A DNA stretch of 64,000 nucleotides from Weissella viridescens. Its GTDB lineage: Bacteria > Bacillota > Bacilli > Lactobacillales > Lactobacillaceae. Made by a program: the position numbers and the translations under genes. How positions within the stretch are numbered: the first letter of the stretch is position 1; the number at the start of each line of letters is the position of its first letter. The stretch lies in the NCBI RefSeq assembly GCF_003862435.1, contig NZ_RHGY01000002.1, positions 1-64,000 on the forward strand, in the 5' to 3' direction. The notes under the pieces are model-generated. The model worked only from the letters and a program-made list of their open reading frames with translations. It ran no database searches and was not told where the DNA came from. Positions 37,001 through 43,999 of this stretch are shown here, piece by piece.

Positions 37001-38731
37001 ATGTTCGCAGTTGCCAAAATCCCATTAGCTGGATGGGTCCAATCAATTGTGGATTGGATGACGAAAAACTGGGCTGGATTCTTCAATGCAATCCAAACTG
37101 GTGGTCAACATGCTATGGATGCGTTAACGAATATCTTTACAGCGGTACCACCGCTACTATTGATTGTTGCGTTGACAATCTATGCGATTATCGTAAGCGG
37201 TAAGAAGTGGGGCTTCCCATTGATTACTTTCCTTGGGTTGCTACTTTTGTGGAACCAAGGGTTGTGGAATGATTTGATGCAAACGACCACTTTGGTACTG
37301 GTTTCAAGTGTGATTTCAATTTTGATTGGTATCCCACTTGGAATTTGGATGTCAAAGTCTGATCGTGTCGCTAAGATTGTGCAACCAATTCTTGACTTTA
37401 TGCAAACAATGCCTGGATTCGTTTACTTGATTCCAGCAGTTGCATTCTTTGGAATTGGGGTTGTGCCTGGTGTATTCGCCTCATTGATTTTCTCATTGCC
37501 ACCAACAGTTCGTTTCACGAACTTGGGAATTCGCCAAGTGCCAAAGGAAATGGAAGAAGCCGCAGATTCATACGGTTCAACGCCATGGCAAAAGTTGGTT
37601 AAGGTTGAATTGCCAATTTCAAAGCCAAGCATCTTAGCTGGTGTGAACCAAACGATTATGTTGGCTTTGTCAATGGTTGTGATTGCATCAATGGTTGGAG
37701 CACCTGGTCTTGGACAAGGTGTCCTATCTGCTTTGCAACACGCTGATGTTGGTAATGGATTCGTTAACGGTCTTGGTTTGGTTATTTTGGCCATCATCAT
37801 TGATCGCTTTACTGAATACCTTAACGTTGACCCTATCCAAAAACTTGCAAACAAGCCTACGGGTCGTTTCAAGAACTGGAAGAAGTGGGTTGGTTGGATT
37901 ACCACAATTGCATTGATCGGTGGAACTGGTTTCGCCGCTGTGCAAGCACATCAAAAAGAACAAGCTAGTGTTAACATCGTTTATGTTGAATGGGACTCAG
38001 AAGTTGCTTCAACGAACGTGCTAGCTGAAGCCATGCGTGATCATGGTTATAATGTTAAAATTACACCTTTGGATAATGCGGTTATGTGGCAATCAGTTGC
38101 CCAAGGTCAAGCGGATGCTTCAATCTCAGCTTGGTTACCAAATACCCACAAGGCGCAATATGACAAGTATCATAAGCAAATTGATTTCTTGGGAGCTAAC
38201 TTGAAGGGCGCACGCCTTGGACTTGTCGTTCCTAAGTACATGACTGATGTTAATAGCATTACTGACCTTGACGGACAAGCTAATAAGACAATTACAGGAA
38301 TCGAACCAGGTGCCGGTGTTACTGCAGCTGCTGAAAAGACTGTTAAGGATTATAGCAACTTGAACGGTTGGAAGGTGCAAACATCATCAACTGGTGCGAT
38401 GACAACTGCTTTGCAAAAGGCATACAGTGCTAAGAAGCCAATCATCGTTACTGGATGGTCACCACATTGGATGTTCCAAAAGTATGATTTGAAGTACCTA
38501 AAGGATCCTAAGGGAACCATGGGTAGCTCAGAAAATATCACCACTATGGCTCGTAAGGGTCTTAAGCAAGATAAGCCTGATGTTTACCGTGTCTTGAAGA
38601 AGTTCCACTGGGACAAGGACGATATGGAAAAGGTTATGCTTGATATTCAAGCGGGAAAGACACCGCAACAAGCGGCTGATAAGTGGATTAAAGAAAATCC
38701 AAAGAAGGTTGATGCTTGGTTCGCTAAGTAA
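37001..38731 (+). CDS. busAB: Glycine betaine ABC transporter permease fused to substrate-binding domain (BusAB/OpuABC)
   Basis: 576 residues. N-terminal membrane domain (about 1-315) with the permease EAA region EMEEAADSYGSTPWQKLVKVELP, then a helix (about 302-322) leading to an extracellular binding domain (about 328-576: VNIVYVEWDSEVASTNVLAEAMRDHG; MWQSVAQGQADAS; conserved Trp residues of the betaine cage). The fusion is typical of lactic acid bacteria. Starts immediately after busAA with GGAGGTAGAG. Confidence 0.95.
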   Translation: MFAVAKIPLAGWVQSIVDWMTKNWAGFFNAIQTGGQHAMDALTNIFTAVPPLLLIVALTIYAIIVSGKKWGFPLITFLGLLLLWNQGLWNDLMQTTTLVLVSSVISILIGIPLGIWMSKSDRVAKIVQPILDFMQTMPGFVYLIPAVAFFGIGVVPGVFASLIFSLPPTVRFTNLGIRQVPKEMEEAADSYGSTPWQKLVKVELPISKPSILAGVNQTIMLALSMVVIASMVGAPGLGQGVLSALQHADVGNGFVNGLGLVILAIIIDRFTEYLNVDPIQKLANKPTGRFKNWKKWVGWITTIALIGGTGFAAVQAHQKEQASVNIVYVEWDSEVASTNVLAEAMRDHGYNVKITPLDNAVMWQSVAQGQADASISAWLPNTHKAQYDKYHKQIDFLGANLKGARLGLVVPKYMTDVNSITDLDGQANKTITGIEPGAGVTAAAEKTVKDYSNLNGWKVQTSSTGAMTTALQKAYSAKKPIIVTGWSPHWMFQKYDLKYLKDPKGTMGSSENITTMARKGLKQDKPDVYRVLKKFHWDKDDMEKVMLDIQAGKTPQQAADKWIKENPKKVDAWFAK

Positions 38732-38741
38732 TACCGACTTT

Positions 38742-38776
38742 AAAAAGGACAAGAAATTTATTTCTTGTCCTTTTTT
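38742..38776 (+). terminator. Intrinsic terminator of busA operon
   Basis: AAAAAGGACAAGAAA / TTTCTTGTCCTTTTTT, 4-nt loop. Confidence 0.95.
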
Positions 38777-38777
38777 G

Positions 38778-38806
38778 TTGACATTAAGTGTGAAAGAGAT
38801 TAGAAT
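38778..38806 (+). promoter_or_regulatory. Promoter of the metQ-msrA T-box leader
   Basis: TTGACA, 17 bp, TAGAAT. Confidence 0.88.
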
Positions 38807-38812
38807 AAATTA

Positions 38813-39120
38813 AAATATGATAAACAAAATGATCGAAAGAGTAGCGATTCTTTTTGTCCAGAGAGATGTCGGTTGGTGTGAGACATCCAAAAAGAATGGT
38901 GAAGATGGTTCGTGATTGGCATTGATGAGTAGCAAGACTATGAATCAATGACGGAGTCGTCAACGTTAGCTGACTAGGTGTATGAATAAGGCCTCATTTC
39001 GCTGCATTCGTACATAGTAAGGTTAGAGTGGGTGACTGCTCTGATAAAATTTAGAATGGTAACACGGTCTATTAACCGCTTCTATAATTTATGATTAATA
39101 AATTATAGGGGCTTTTTTTT
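38813..39120 (+). promoter_or_regulatory. T-box riboswitch, probably methionine-specific
   Basis: About 300-nt leader. Stem I has AGTA on its 5' side (specifier-loop motif), an AG bulge (CCAGAGAGATGTC) and a GGTTGGTG distal loop; the 3' side of the specifier loop is GGTGAAGATGG, with ATG (Met) at 38905-38907. The T-box sequence AGAATGGTAACACGG lies at 39052-39066 and a 15-bp terminator (39078 onward) ends in T8. Uncharged tRNA-Met is expected to favour the antiterminator. GAT (Asp) one base earlier is a less likely specifier given metQ downstream. Confidence 0.9.
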
Positions 39121-39135
39121 ATGGAGGAGAAAGAT

Positions 39136-39969
39136 ATGAACAAAGGTGTGAAGTGGGCAATTGGGATTGGATTAGTTGCAGTTGTGCTGGGTGGTTTTTA
39201 TGCAGTTAAACAACATGATAAAGTTGAATCGAAAACGGTGACAGTTGGTATTGTTGGAGACTCCGATCGTGAGTTGTGGGAATACGTTAAAAAGGACGCT
39301 AAAAAAGATTACAATGTTGACGTTAAATTAAAGACGTTTACCGACTATGTGCAACCAAATAAAGCGTTGGCTGATGGCGATATTGACTTGAATGCCTTCC
39401 AAACTGTGAATTATTTTGAAACCCAAAATAAGAACTATAACGGCAAGTTACTTGATATTGGAAAGACCTATGTGACGCCAATTCGTCTCTATTCTGATAA
39501 GTATAAGAAATTAAGTGAATTGCCAAAGGGGGCAACGATTTCAATTCCAAATGACCCATCGAATGCACAACGTGCCCTCGATTTACTTGAGAAAGCTGGG
39601 TTGTTAAAGTACGATCATAGTGTTAAACTTCCAGGAGCGAAGGATATCACGGATAATCCCAAACATATTAAGATTAAGGAAGTCCAATCTGATCAATCTG
39701 TAAGTACACTTAAGAGTGTGGATGCAGCTGTGATCAATACAAACTACGCCTTAGATGCTAAGCTCAATGTCGATAAGGCCTTATATGTTGAATCCGTTGA
39801 TCAAGCGCATAAAGGTTACTTTAACTTGATTGCAACACGTAAGGGCTCAGAAAATAAGCAGGCTTATAAGGATGTTGTCAAAGCTTACCAAACTGAAAAG
39901 ACAGTTAAACATATGAAGGATTTGTATGGTAATGCTGAACAACCAGCATGGGGTAAGTACGCAAAGTAA
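39136..39969 (+). CDS. metQ: MetQ/NlpA-family methionine-binding protein
   Basis: 277 residues, type 2 periplasmic-binding fold. Family motifs: TVTVGIVGDSDRELWEYVKK, NKALADGDIDLNAFQTVNYFE, IGKTYVTPIRLYSDKYK, TISIPNDPSNAQRALDLLEKAGLL and the AAVINTNYA-type late motif. The N-terminal hydrophobic helix (about 5-22) has no Cys, so there is no lipobox: the protein would be held by an uncleaved helix rather than lipid. GGAGGAG places the ATG. No MetN or MetI follows; msrA does. Confidence 0.9.
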   Translation: MNKGVKWAIGIGLVAVVLGGFYAVKQHDKVESKTVTVGIVGDSDRELWEYVKKDAKKDYNVDVKLKTFTDYVQPNKALADGDIDLNAFQTVNYFETQNKNYNGKLLDIGKTYVTPIRLYSDKYKKLSELPKGATISIPNDPSNAQRALDLLEKAGLLKYDHSVKLPGAKDITDNPKHIKIKEVQSDQSVSTLKSVDAAVINTNYALDAKLNVDKALYVESVDQAHKGYFNLIATRKGSENKQAYKDVVKAYQTEKTVKHMKDLYGNAEQPAWGKYAK

Positions 39970-39987
39970 TTGGAGGAAAATAAAATT

Positions 39988-40515
39988 ATGGCAGAAGATA
40001 CAGCAATTTTTGCAGGTGGATGTTTCTGGTGTATGGTCCGTCCGTTTGACACCCTACCAGGCATTAAAAAAGTCGTTTCAGGATATACAGGTGGACACAC
40101 TGATCATCCCACATATGAACAGGTATGCTCACATACGACGGGACACACTGAAGCGGTTGAAATCACGTTTGATCCTGATGTGATTTCATACGAACAACTT
40201 GTCGATATCTATTGGCAAGTAACTGACCCAACCGATGCTGGAGGTCAATTCCAAGATCGTGGTGATTCTTATCGTCCAGTCATTTTCGTTAATTCACCGG
40301 AACAACGTAAGATTGCCGAGGAATCAAAGGCGAAGTTACAAGCATCGGACCGTTTTAATGGTAAGAAGATTGTGACGCAAATCGAAGACGCTAAGCCGTT
40401 TTGGACCGCCGAAGAGTATCATCAAGATTTTTACAAAAAGAATCCATTGCGTGATGCCATTCAAGAGGCACCTCGTAAGCGCTTTGAAAAAGAACACTGG
40501 TCTGACAAGGCTTAA
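39988..40515 (+). CDS. msrA: Peptide-methionine (S)-S-oxide reductase MsrA
   Basis: Reduces methionine-S-sulfoxide. 175 residues, with the catalytic Cys in [14 protein letters not shown], then [26 protein letters not shown] and [12 protein letters not shown]. Located 18 bp after metQ and so under the same Met T-box, which links methionine uptake and repair of oxidised methionine. Last host gene before the prophage. Confidence 0.95.
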   Translation: MAEDTAIFAGGCFWCMVRPFDTLPGIKKVVSGYTGGHTDHPTYEQVCSHTTGHTEAVEITFDPDVISYEQLVDIYWQVTDPTDAGGQFQDRGDSYRPVIFVNSPEQRKIAEESKAKLQASDRFNGKKIVTQIEDAKPFWTAEEYHQDFYKKNPLRDAIQEAPRKRFEKEHWSDKA

Positions 40516-40524
40516 AGCTGATGC

Positions 40525-40560
40525 AACAACGTTTATTGATGGAATAAGCGTTGTTTTTTT
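40525..40560 (+). terminator. Intrinsic terminator of metQ-msrA
   Basis: AACAACGTTTATT / AATAAGCGTTGTT (one G-U), 5-nt loop, T7. Last element that clearly belongs to the host. Confidence 0.92.
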
Positions 40561-40621
40561 GTACCGTTTTTAAAAATGTATGACCGTAATAAACTTTGTA
40601 AAACCGCATGGAACTGAAAAC

Positions 40622-40695
40622 ATTTGCTCCTCATTTGCTCTCAAAATGCCATATATTTGCTCCTCGATGAATTTTTGAATTGGGATTTGCTCTTC
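40622..40695. repeat. Four ATTTGCTC repeats next to integrase
   Basis: Direct copies start at 40622, 40633, 40655 and 40685 (ATTTGCTCCTC, ATTTGCTCTC, ATTTGCTCCTC, ATTTGCTCTTC). The first three are 11 and 22 bp apart, so on one DNA face. Position just beyond the integrase stop suits arm-type integrase-binding sites of an att region. Confidence 0.8.
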
Positions 40696-40722
40696 CTAAA
40701 AGTAAGCCCAATATCAATAACT

Positions 40723-41799
40723 TTAGCCAATGATATCAAGTACCTTTTCATCTTGACGATGGACGTGTTCCGTTAAGAGATGCGCATAAACTGTCTGAGT
40801 AACAATAGAATTCTTGTGACCAACCCTACGAGAAATATAATGAATGTCTACATCATTGCTTAGTAACCATGAAACATGAGTGTGTCGTAACCCATGTAAA
40901 GTAATGGTTTTATTATCAATGCCAATCGATGCCAAACGCTGCCGTAAGTGCTTAATTGCTTGATCATTTGACACAGGTAAGGGAATAATGAATTCCGATT
41001 GCATGCCGACAGTCCTACGGTACTTGCCTAGGTAATTGAACCATCGCTCTGGCATAATGAGGGTTCGTTTTGATTCTTCCGTCTTGGGTACACTAGTCGT
41101 AAAGGGGGCACGCGTTAATCGTTGCAGGTTAACCGTAATCTCTTTGGTGTCAACACTAACGTCTTTTGGTCTTAATCCACATAGCTCACCGTATCTTAAA
41201 CCACTTAACAGTAGGGTGTAGTAAATAAAGTTCTCGGAATCAATTGGACCTGACTCAAGATAAGATGTGAATTTTGATATGTCTTCACTATCTAGAAAAT
41301 TTGAATTGACCGACTTCGGTGTGTCAGTTCCTTTGTTTATCGTATTAATAGTTGGGTCGATTTTAAGAAGGCCATCAGCATATGCATTTCGTAATGCTGC
41401 GCTTGTTTCTTCTTTGAACATTTTCACGGTGCCTTTAGCATGCTCTTTGGCAAAGTCGTCTAACAATAGCTGATAGGTTGACCGGTTAATTTGAGACAAT
41501 AAGAGATTGGGGGCATACTTTTTCAAATTTTTTCCGTTGATAACATAATTTTTATATGAAGCGGGGCGAAGATTTGACTTATATAATTCATACCAATCTT
41601 CAAAATACTCGTAGAACAAGATATCGGCACTTGCTAAGGAGCCACCGTTCTTTTTTTCCACCTCCATTTCATTCGCCCAAGCCTGTGCGTCTGCTTTTGT
41701 TCTAAAACCCGACTTTGTCTTTTTTCGGAAGTCTCCATTGGTGTCTTTGAAACTAATTTGGGCTTTCCAACCTGACGAAGTGCGACTATATGATGCCAT
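40723..41799 (-). CDS. int: Phage tyrosine integrase
   Basis: 358 residues. N-terminal arm-DNA-binding (AP2-like) domain (about 1-55, SGWKAQISFKDTNGDFRKKTKSGFRTKADAQAWANE), core-binding SAM-like domain (about 60-165), catalytic domain with Arg in LSGLRYGELCGL, HGLRHTHVSWLL and GHKNSIVTQTVYAHL (final His and nucleophile Tyr). Oriented toward attL, with the arm-type repeats at its 3' side. AAAGG-type SD on the minus strand. Confidence 0.95.
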   Translation of the reverse strand: MASYSRTSSGWKAQISFKDTNGDFRKKTKSGFRTKADAQAWANEMEVEKKNGGSLASADILFYEYFEDWYELYKSNLRPASYKNYVINGKNLKKYAPNLLLSQINRSTYQLLLDDFAKEHAKGTVKMFKEETSAALRNAYADGLLKIDPTINTINKGTDTPKSVNSNFLDSEDISKFTSYLESGPIDSENFIYYTLLLSGLRYGELCGLRPKDVSVDTKEITVNLQRLTRAPFTTSVPKTEESKRTLIMPERWFNYLGKYRRTVGMQSEFIIPLPVSNDQAIKHLRQRLASIGIDNKTITLHGLRHTHVSWLLSNDVDIHYISRRVGHKNSIVTQTVYAHLLTEHVHRQDEKVLDIIG

Positions 41800-41862
41800 G
41801 TTAATTTAAACCTAACCTTTCTTTTTAAAAATTGAGTAGTTTAAAGACATACTCAGGTCTGA

Positions 41863-41942
41863 TATAATAATCATACGGGAGTAATCCTGGGGGAGCGCAT
41901 ATCCTAACTTTTTCGACGGAGTAAAGGTTATGCGTTTTTTAT
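41863..41942 (+). ncRNA. Candidate small RNA 1 of the prophage left end
   Basis: Extended -10 TGATATAAT (TATAAT at 41863-41868), TTTAAA about 17 bp before it, and a terminator hairpin about 65 nt downstream (CGCATA-T-CCT pairing with AGG-T-TATGCG, then T6). No open reading frame with an SD lies between. Its target is unknown; no long complementarity to the neighbouring toxin leader was found. Confidence 0.5.
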
Positions 41943-41943
41943 T

Positions 41944-41971
41944 TTGCAATTACACGATTCAGTGTTATAAT
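41944..41971 (+). promoter_or_regulatory. Strong promoter of antitoxin RNA candidate
   Basis: TTGCAA, 16 bp, TATAAT with TGT in front (perfect extended -10). Much stronger than the promoter in front of the toxin ORF. Confidence 0.8.
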
Positions 41972-41977
41972 TTAGAT

Positions 41978-42046
41978 ACGAAATCGGACATGGGTTTACC
42001 TCTTGTTCTCAAACCACTTGGGATTGGACGCCTAAGTGGTTTTTAT
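41978..42046 (+). ncRNA. Candidate antitoxin small RNA (type I system)
   Basis: About 70 nt, from the extended -10 promoter to a terminator with stem 42011-42022/42031-42042 and loop ATTGGACG. Two parts are complementary to the downstream toxin mRNA. ATGGGTTTACCTC (41990-42002) pairs over 13 nt (one G-U) with the toxin SD to start codon (42105-42117) and can be extended by G-U pairs. The terminator loop TTGGACG (42024-42030) pairs perfectly with the toxin leader loop CGTCCAA (42083-42089). Confidence 0.7.
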
Positions 42047-42076
42047 TTTGCAATTATTCATGTATACTCTTATTTG

Positions 42077-42117
42077 GCGTCACGTCCAAATAGACGCTAG
42101 ATGGGAGGTAAGCCCAT
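42077..42117 (+). promoter_or_regulatory. Structured leader of toxin mRNA
   Basis: Downstream of the -10 TATACT (42063-42068). Hairpin GCGTC/GACGC with the 11-nt loop ACGTCCAAATA at the likely 5' end, then ATGGG/CCCAT (42101-42105 with 42113-42117), which closes the SD into a 7-nt loop. Both are places where the upstream small RNA can pair. Confidence 0.65.
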
Positions 42118-42221
42118 TGAAAGATTTCGTACTAGCTGTATTTACAGCTATCCTGTCATTGATTGTATCGGTGTTAACGCCGTTCATCATTGACTATGTT
42201 AAACATCACTTCATGAAGTAA
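42117..42221 (+). CDS. Candidate type I toxin peptide (Fst/Ldr-like)
   Basis: 34-residue peptide with TTG start (SD GGAGG, 8 nt upstream). A short polar start MKDF is followed by one membrane helix (VLAVFTAILSLIVSVLTPF) and a charged tail (IIDYVKHHFMK). Size, single helix and charged C-terminus match membrane-acting type I toxins of the Fst/Ldr kind; sequence identity to a known family is not claimed. Flanked by an RNA complementary to its translation start. Terminator follows. Confidence 0.65.
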   Translation: MKDFVLAVFTAILSLIVSVLTPFIIDYVKHHFMK

Positions 42222-42228
42222 TGTTTTG

Positions 42229-42254
42229 AGCCTCACTTCTGTGGGGCTTTTTTT
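42229..42254 (+). terminator. Terminator of toxin transcript
   Basis: AGCCTCAC / GTGGGGCT, loop TTCT, T7. Confidence 0.9.
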
Positions 42255-42255
42255 A

Positions 42256-42355
42256 TTTACATGAGCGCACTGCCATGTAAAATAAGCCTATGGACTTCGA
42301 GTCCGGGTATTGGAACATAGATTCCACGGTCACTAACTTTGTTAGTGGCCTTTTT
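42256..42355 (+). ncRNA. Candidate small RNA 3
   Basis: Promoter TTTACA, 16 bp, TAAAAT (42278-42283); a short hairpin GGACTTCGAGTCC; terminator GGTCACTAAC / GTTAGTGGCC with a 3-nt loop and T5. The transcript would be about 65 nt with no SD-preceded reading frame. Function unknown. Confidence 0.45.
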
Positions 42356-42406
42356 AGTTAATATTAGTATAATTAAGACAGTATTTGAGAAGGAGGGTAT
42401 CATAGT

Positions 42407-42565
42407 ATGGATTATTCTAAGTTATCTGATAGTGGAAAAATAAAGCTTATAACTGGATTTACTAGTGCTGTGGCCAATGATCAGATTGATATTGACGTAG
42501 TGGATAAAAATCATATTCAATTACGGTGGACTGACAATGTATCAGTTAAGCTCGATATTGGATGA
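42407..42565 (+). CDS. Small prophage protein (52 residues)
   Basis: AAGGAGGG lies 9-10 nt before the ATG, and TAGTATAATTAAG (TATAAT at 42368-42373) gives a promoter. Soluble, acidic protein (MDYSKLSDSGKIKLITGF... ending VKLDIG), predicted beta-rich. No recognised family. One of two consecutive units that start with the same TAGTATAATTAAG promoter box. Confidence 0.6.
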   Translation: MDYSKLSDSGKIKLITGFTSAVANDQIDIDVVDKNHIQLRWTDNVSVKLDIG

Positions 42566-42679
42566 TTCATTTATATGATAAACGCAGTTCGTTATCATTT
42601 AGTGGCTTTTTTAGTGTATATAAACTCAGTTAAACCTAGTATAATTAAGGAAAAGCTTGACATGAAAGGGCAATGTTAA

Positions 42680-42900
42680 ATGATTCTGAATATTAGTATT
42701 TTAGTATTAACGATATTTTTTTAATTGCTGCGGATATTGGATTAGTTGTGTATATTAATCATAATTTTAAATGGTTAAATAAAGCACGCCACCGTAGTGA
42801 AAAAGCGGTCAAATTAGAAATAGTACAAGCATTGAACTCAACAAATGATCCAAATTTAGTGAAAGCTTCAAAATACTTATTTGACGGACTCGATAAATGA
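42680..42900 (+). pseudogene. Small membrane protein gene interrupted at a T7 run
   Basis: ATG with AAAGGG upstream and a second TAGTATAATTAAG promoter (42637-42649). The frame encodes MILNISILVLTIFF and meets TAA at 42722, inside TTTTTTTAA. A -1 shift, or one extra T, opens 59 further codons (LIAADIGLVVYINHNF... to DGLDK) ending TGA 42898-42900. Joined, it is a 73-residue protein with one membrane helix and a basic cytoplasmic part. Could be a broken gene, polymerase slippage or a phase-variable tract. Confidence 0.6.
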
Positions 42901-43653
42901 GTTTCCGAATTCAGTAAAAACTAATGTTCTGATTCTAAATGTCTGACTCTTTAAGTGAAGCATAGAGGTAGCAAACCAATCTAAATCGGAATGATTATCA
43001 TTCTGAAAATCACCGATTTCAACTAACCCTTGCGAAATAAATTGGTTAATAGCCCCATCAGTTGATTGAATAGATTCTTTTTCTTGACGCAATTGAACCA
43101 TAGTAGAAGTATGGTCACTGTAAACTATTTCCATTATTGGAGTAGCAGTGTTTTCTGATAAATCTAGTAGTAATTTAGCCGTTTTAGGGCTGAGGTTAGA
43201 GAGCACTTGTGAATAGTAAGGAGTTATAGCTGCATTAGTATTCGTATCTGCTGTATTTGCAATGAGCTTAGCAAATAAAGTACGCATCTCTTCATTATCA
43301 ATAGAGTAAGTGCTATCATCAATTTGTTTATAAATTAAGCGTTCTTTAGCTTCATCTATTGTAGCGTTTGGATGATTATTAAAATATAGTGATGCTTCTT
43401 TAGATAGTTGCTCGAGAAATTGTTCTTCTACTATTTCTGCTGCTCTTTGGTTAACTTGATTTCGTTTAAAGAACCGACCTAGCCGACCACCGATTGAAGT
43501 TGCAGCAGGTAGCAAAGCTTGATTTTTAACTTCATCAGGTACTTTTACCGCATCGGCAATCTTTCCGCTGGTTTTTGCAATCTCTGTAATTGGATCAGAA
43601 TCCATAAAATCTACACTTTCCGCCGCCTTCGGGTGGCTTTTTATTTTGTCCAT
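42877..43653 (-). CDS. DUF4393 / Abi-alpha-like protein
   Basis: Up to 258 residues. The central region MRTLFAKLIANTADTNTNAAITPYYSQVLSNLSPKTAKLLLDL is characteristic of DUF4393, annotated as abortive-infection alpha protein. N-terminal helix-rich part, C-terminal domain with repeated beta-strands. It is the last cargo gene of the leftward lysogeny operon, so a role in protecting the lysogen against other phages is a reasonable inference. Start uncertain: an in-frame ATG 16 codons later has GGAAAG 10 nt upstream; the first ATG has no SD. Confidence 0.75.
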   Translation of the reverse strand: MDKIKSHPKAAESVDFMDSDPITEIAKTSGKIADAVKVPDEVKNQALLPAATSIGGRLGRFFKRNQVNQRAAEIVEEQFLEQLSKEASLYFNNHPNATIDEAKERLIYKQIDDSTYSIDNEEMRTLFAKLIANTADTNTNAAITPYYSQVLSNLSPKTAKLLLDLSENTATPIMEIVYSDHTSTMVQLRQEKESIQSTDGAINQFISQGLVEIGDFQNDNHSDLDWFATSMLHLKSQTFRIRTLVFTEFGNSFIESVK

Positions 43654-43657
43654 ATAT

Positions 43658-43718
43658 CAGCTTTTAATGTGAGTCAGCTTTGCACGTATGTATGCCATCC
43701 GAAAGGGTGGACTTTTGC
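43658..43718. repeat. Lysogeny-operon intergenic repeat, copy 1
   Basis: Contains CAGCTTTTAATGTGAGTCAG, then GCACGTATGTATGCCATCC and hairpin CCATCC-GAAA-GGGTGG. Related copies occur at 44523 and 44945, each between two cargo genes. Confidence 0.7.
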
Positions 43719-43749
43719 TATTTTTAAATACAGCAACATTCAAAGTCAT

Positions 43750-43965
43750 TCAAAACCATTCAACTGTATTGTCATTGTTGATTCTGATAGTGAGTCGTTG
43801 CCTATTGCGTGCTAGTAGGGCAGCGACAATTTGCTTATCGGTATCGTCATCAAAGTAGTTATAAGGTAACTGATGTTGACTGAGGTACCTTTCCTGCGAC
43901 TCATTGATTATTTCCATAATTAGGGTAGCCTTATCAATTTGTTCCTGTGTCGGTTTAATCTTCAT
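43750..43965 (-). CDS. Small hypothetical prophage protein
   Basis: 71 residues, AGGAGG 7 nt before the ATG on the minus strand. Mostly helical with an acidic middle (YNYFDDDTDKQIVAALLARNRQRL) and a C-terminal TIRINNDNTVEWF. No recognised family. Lies between the tRNA-like gene and the DUF4393 gene in the lysogeny operon. Confidence 0.75.
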   Translation of the reverse strand: MKIKPTQEQIDKATLIMEIINESQERYLSQHQLPYNYFDDDTDKQIVAALLARNRQRLTIRINNDNTVEWF

Positions 43966-43999
43966 AAGAAGACCTCCTATGTGAAATAGCAGTCACAAA

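Noticed and set aside
37423-37905. 160-codon minus-strand frame in busAB
   Set aside because: Shadow of the strongly biased busAB coding sequence; no start signals.
38820-39120. Aspartate specificity (GAT specifier) for the T-box
   Set aside because: GAT is one base out of the likely specifier position and the downstream genes concern methionine.
40622-40695. Regular short repeats that could hint at a CRISPR array
   Set aside because: Repeats are 8-11 bp with 3-20 bp between, no spacers of constant length and no cas genes; integrase arm sites explain them.
42036-42221. Longer 61-residue version of the toxin ORF from a GTG
   Set aside because: The GTG lies in the terminator of the preceding RNA and upstream of the toxin promoter, with no SD; the TTG at 42117 has GGAGG 8 nt upstream.
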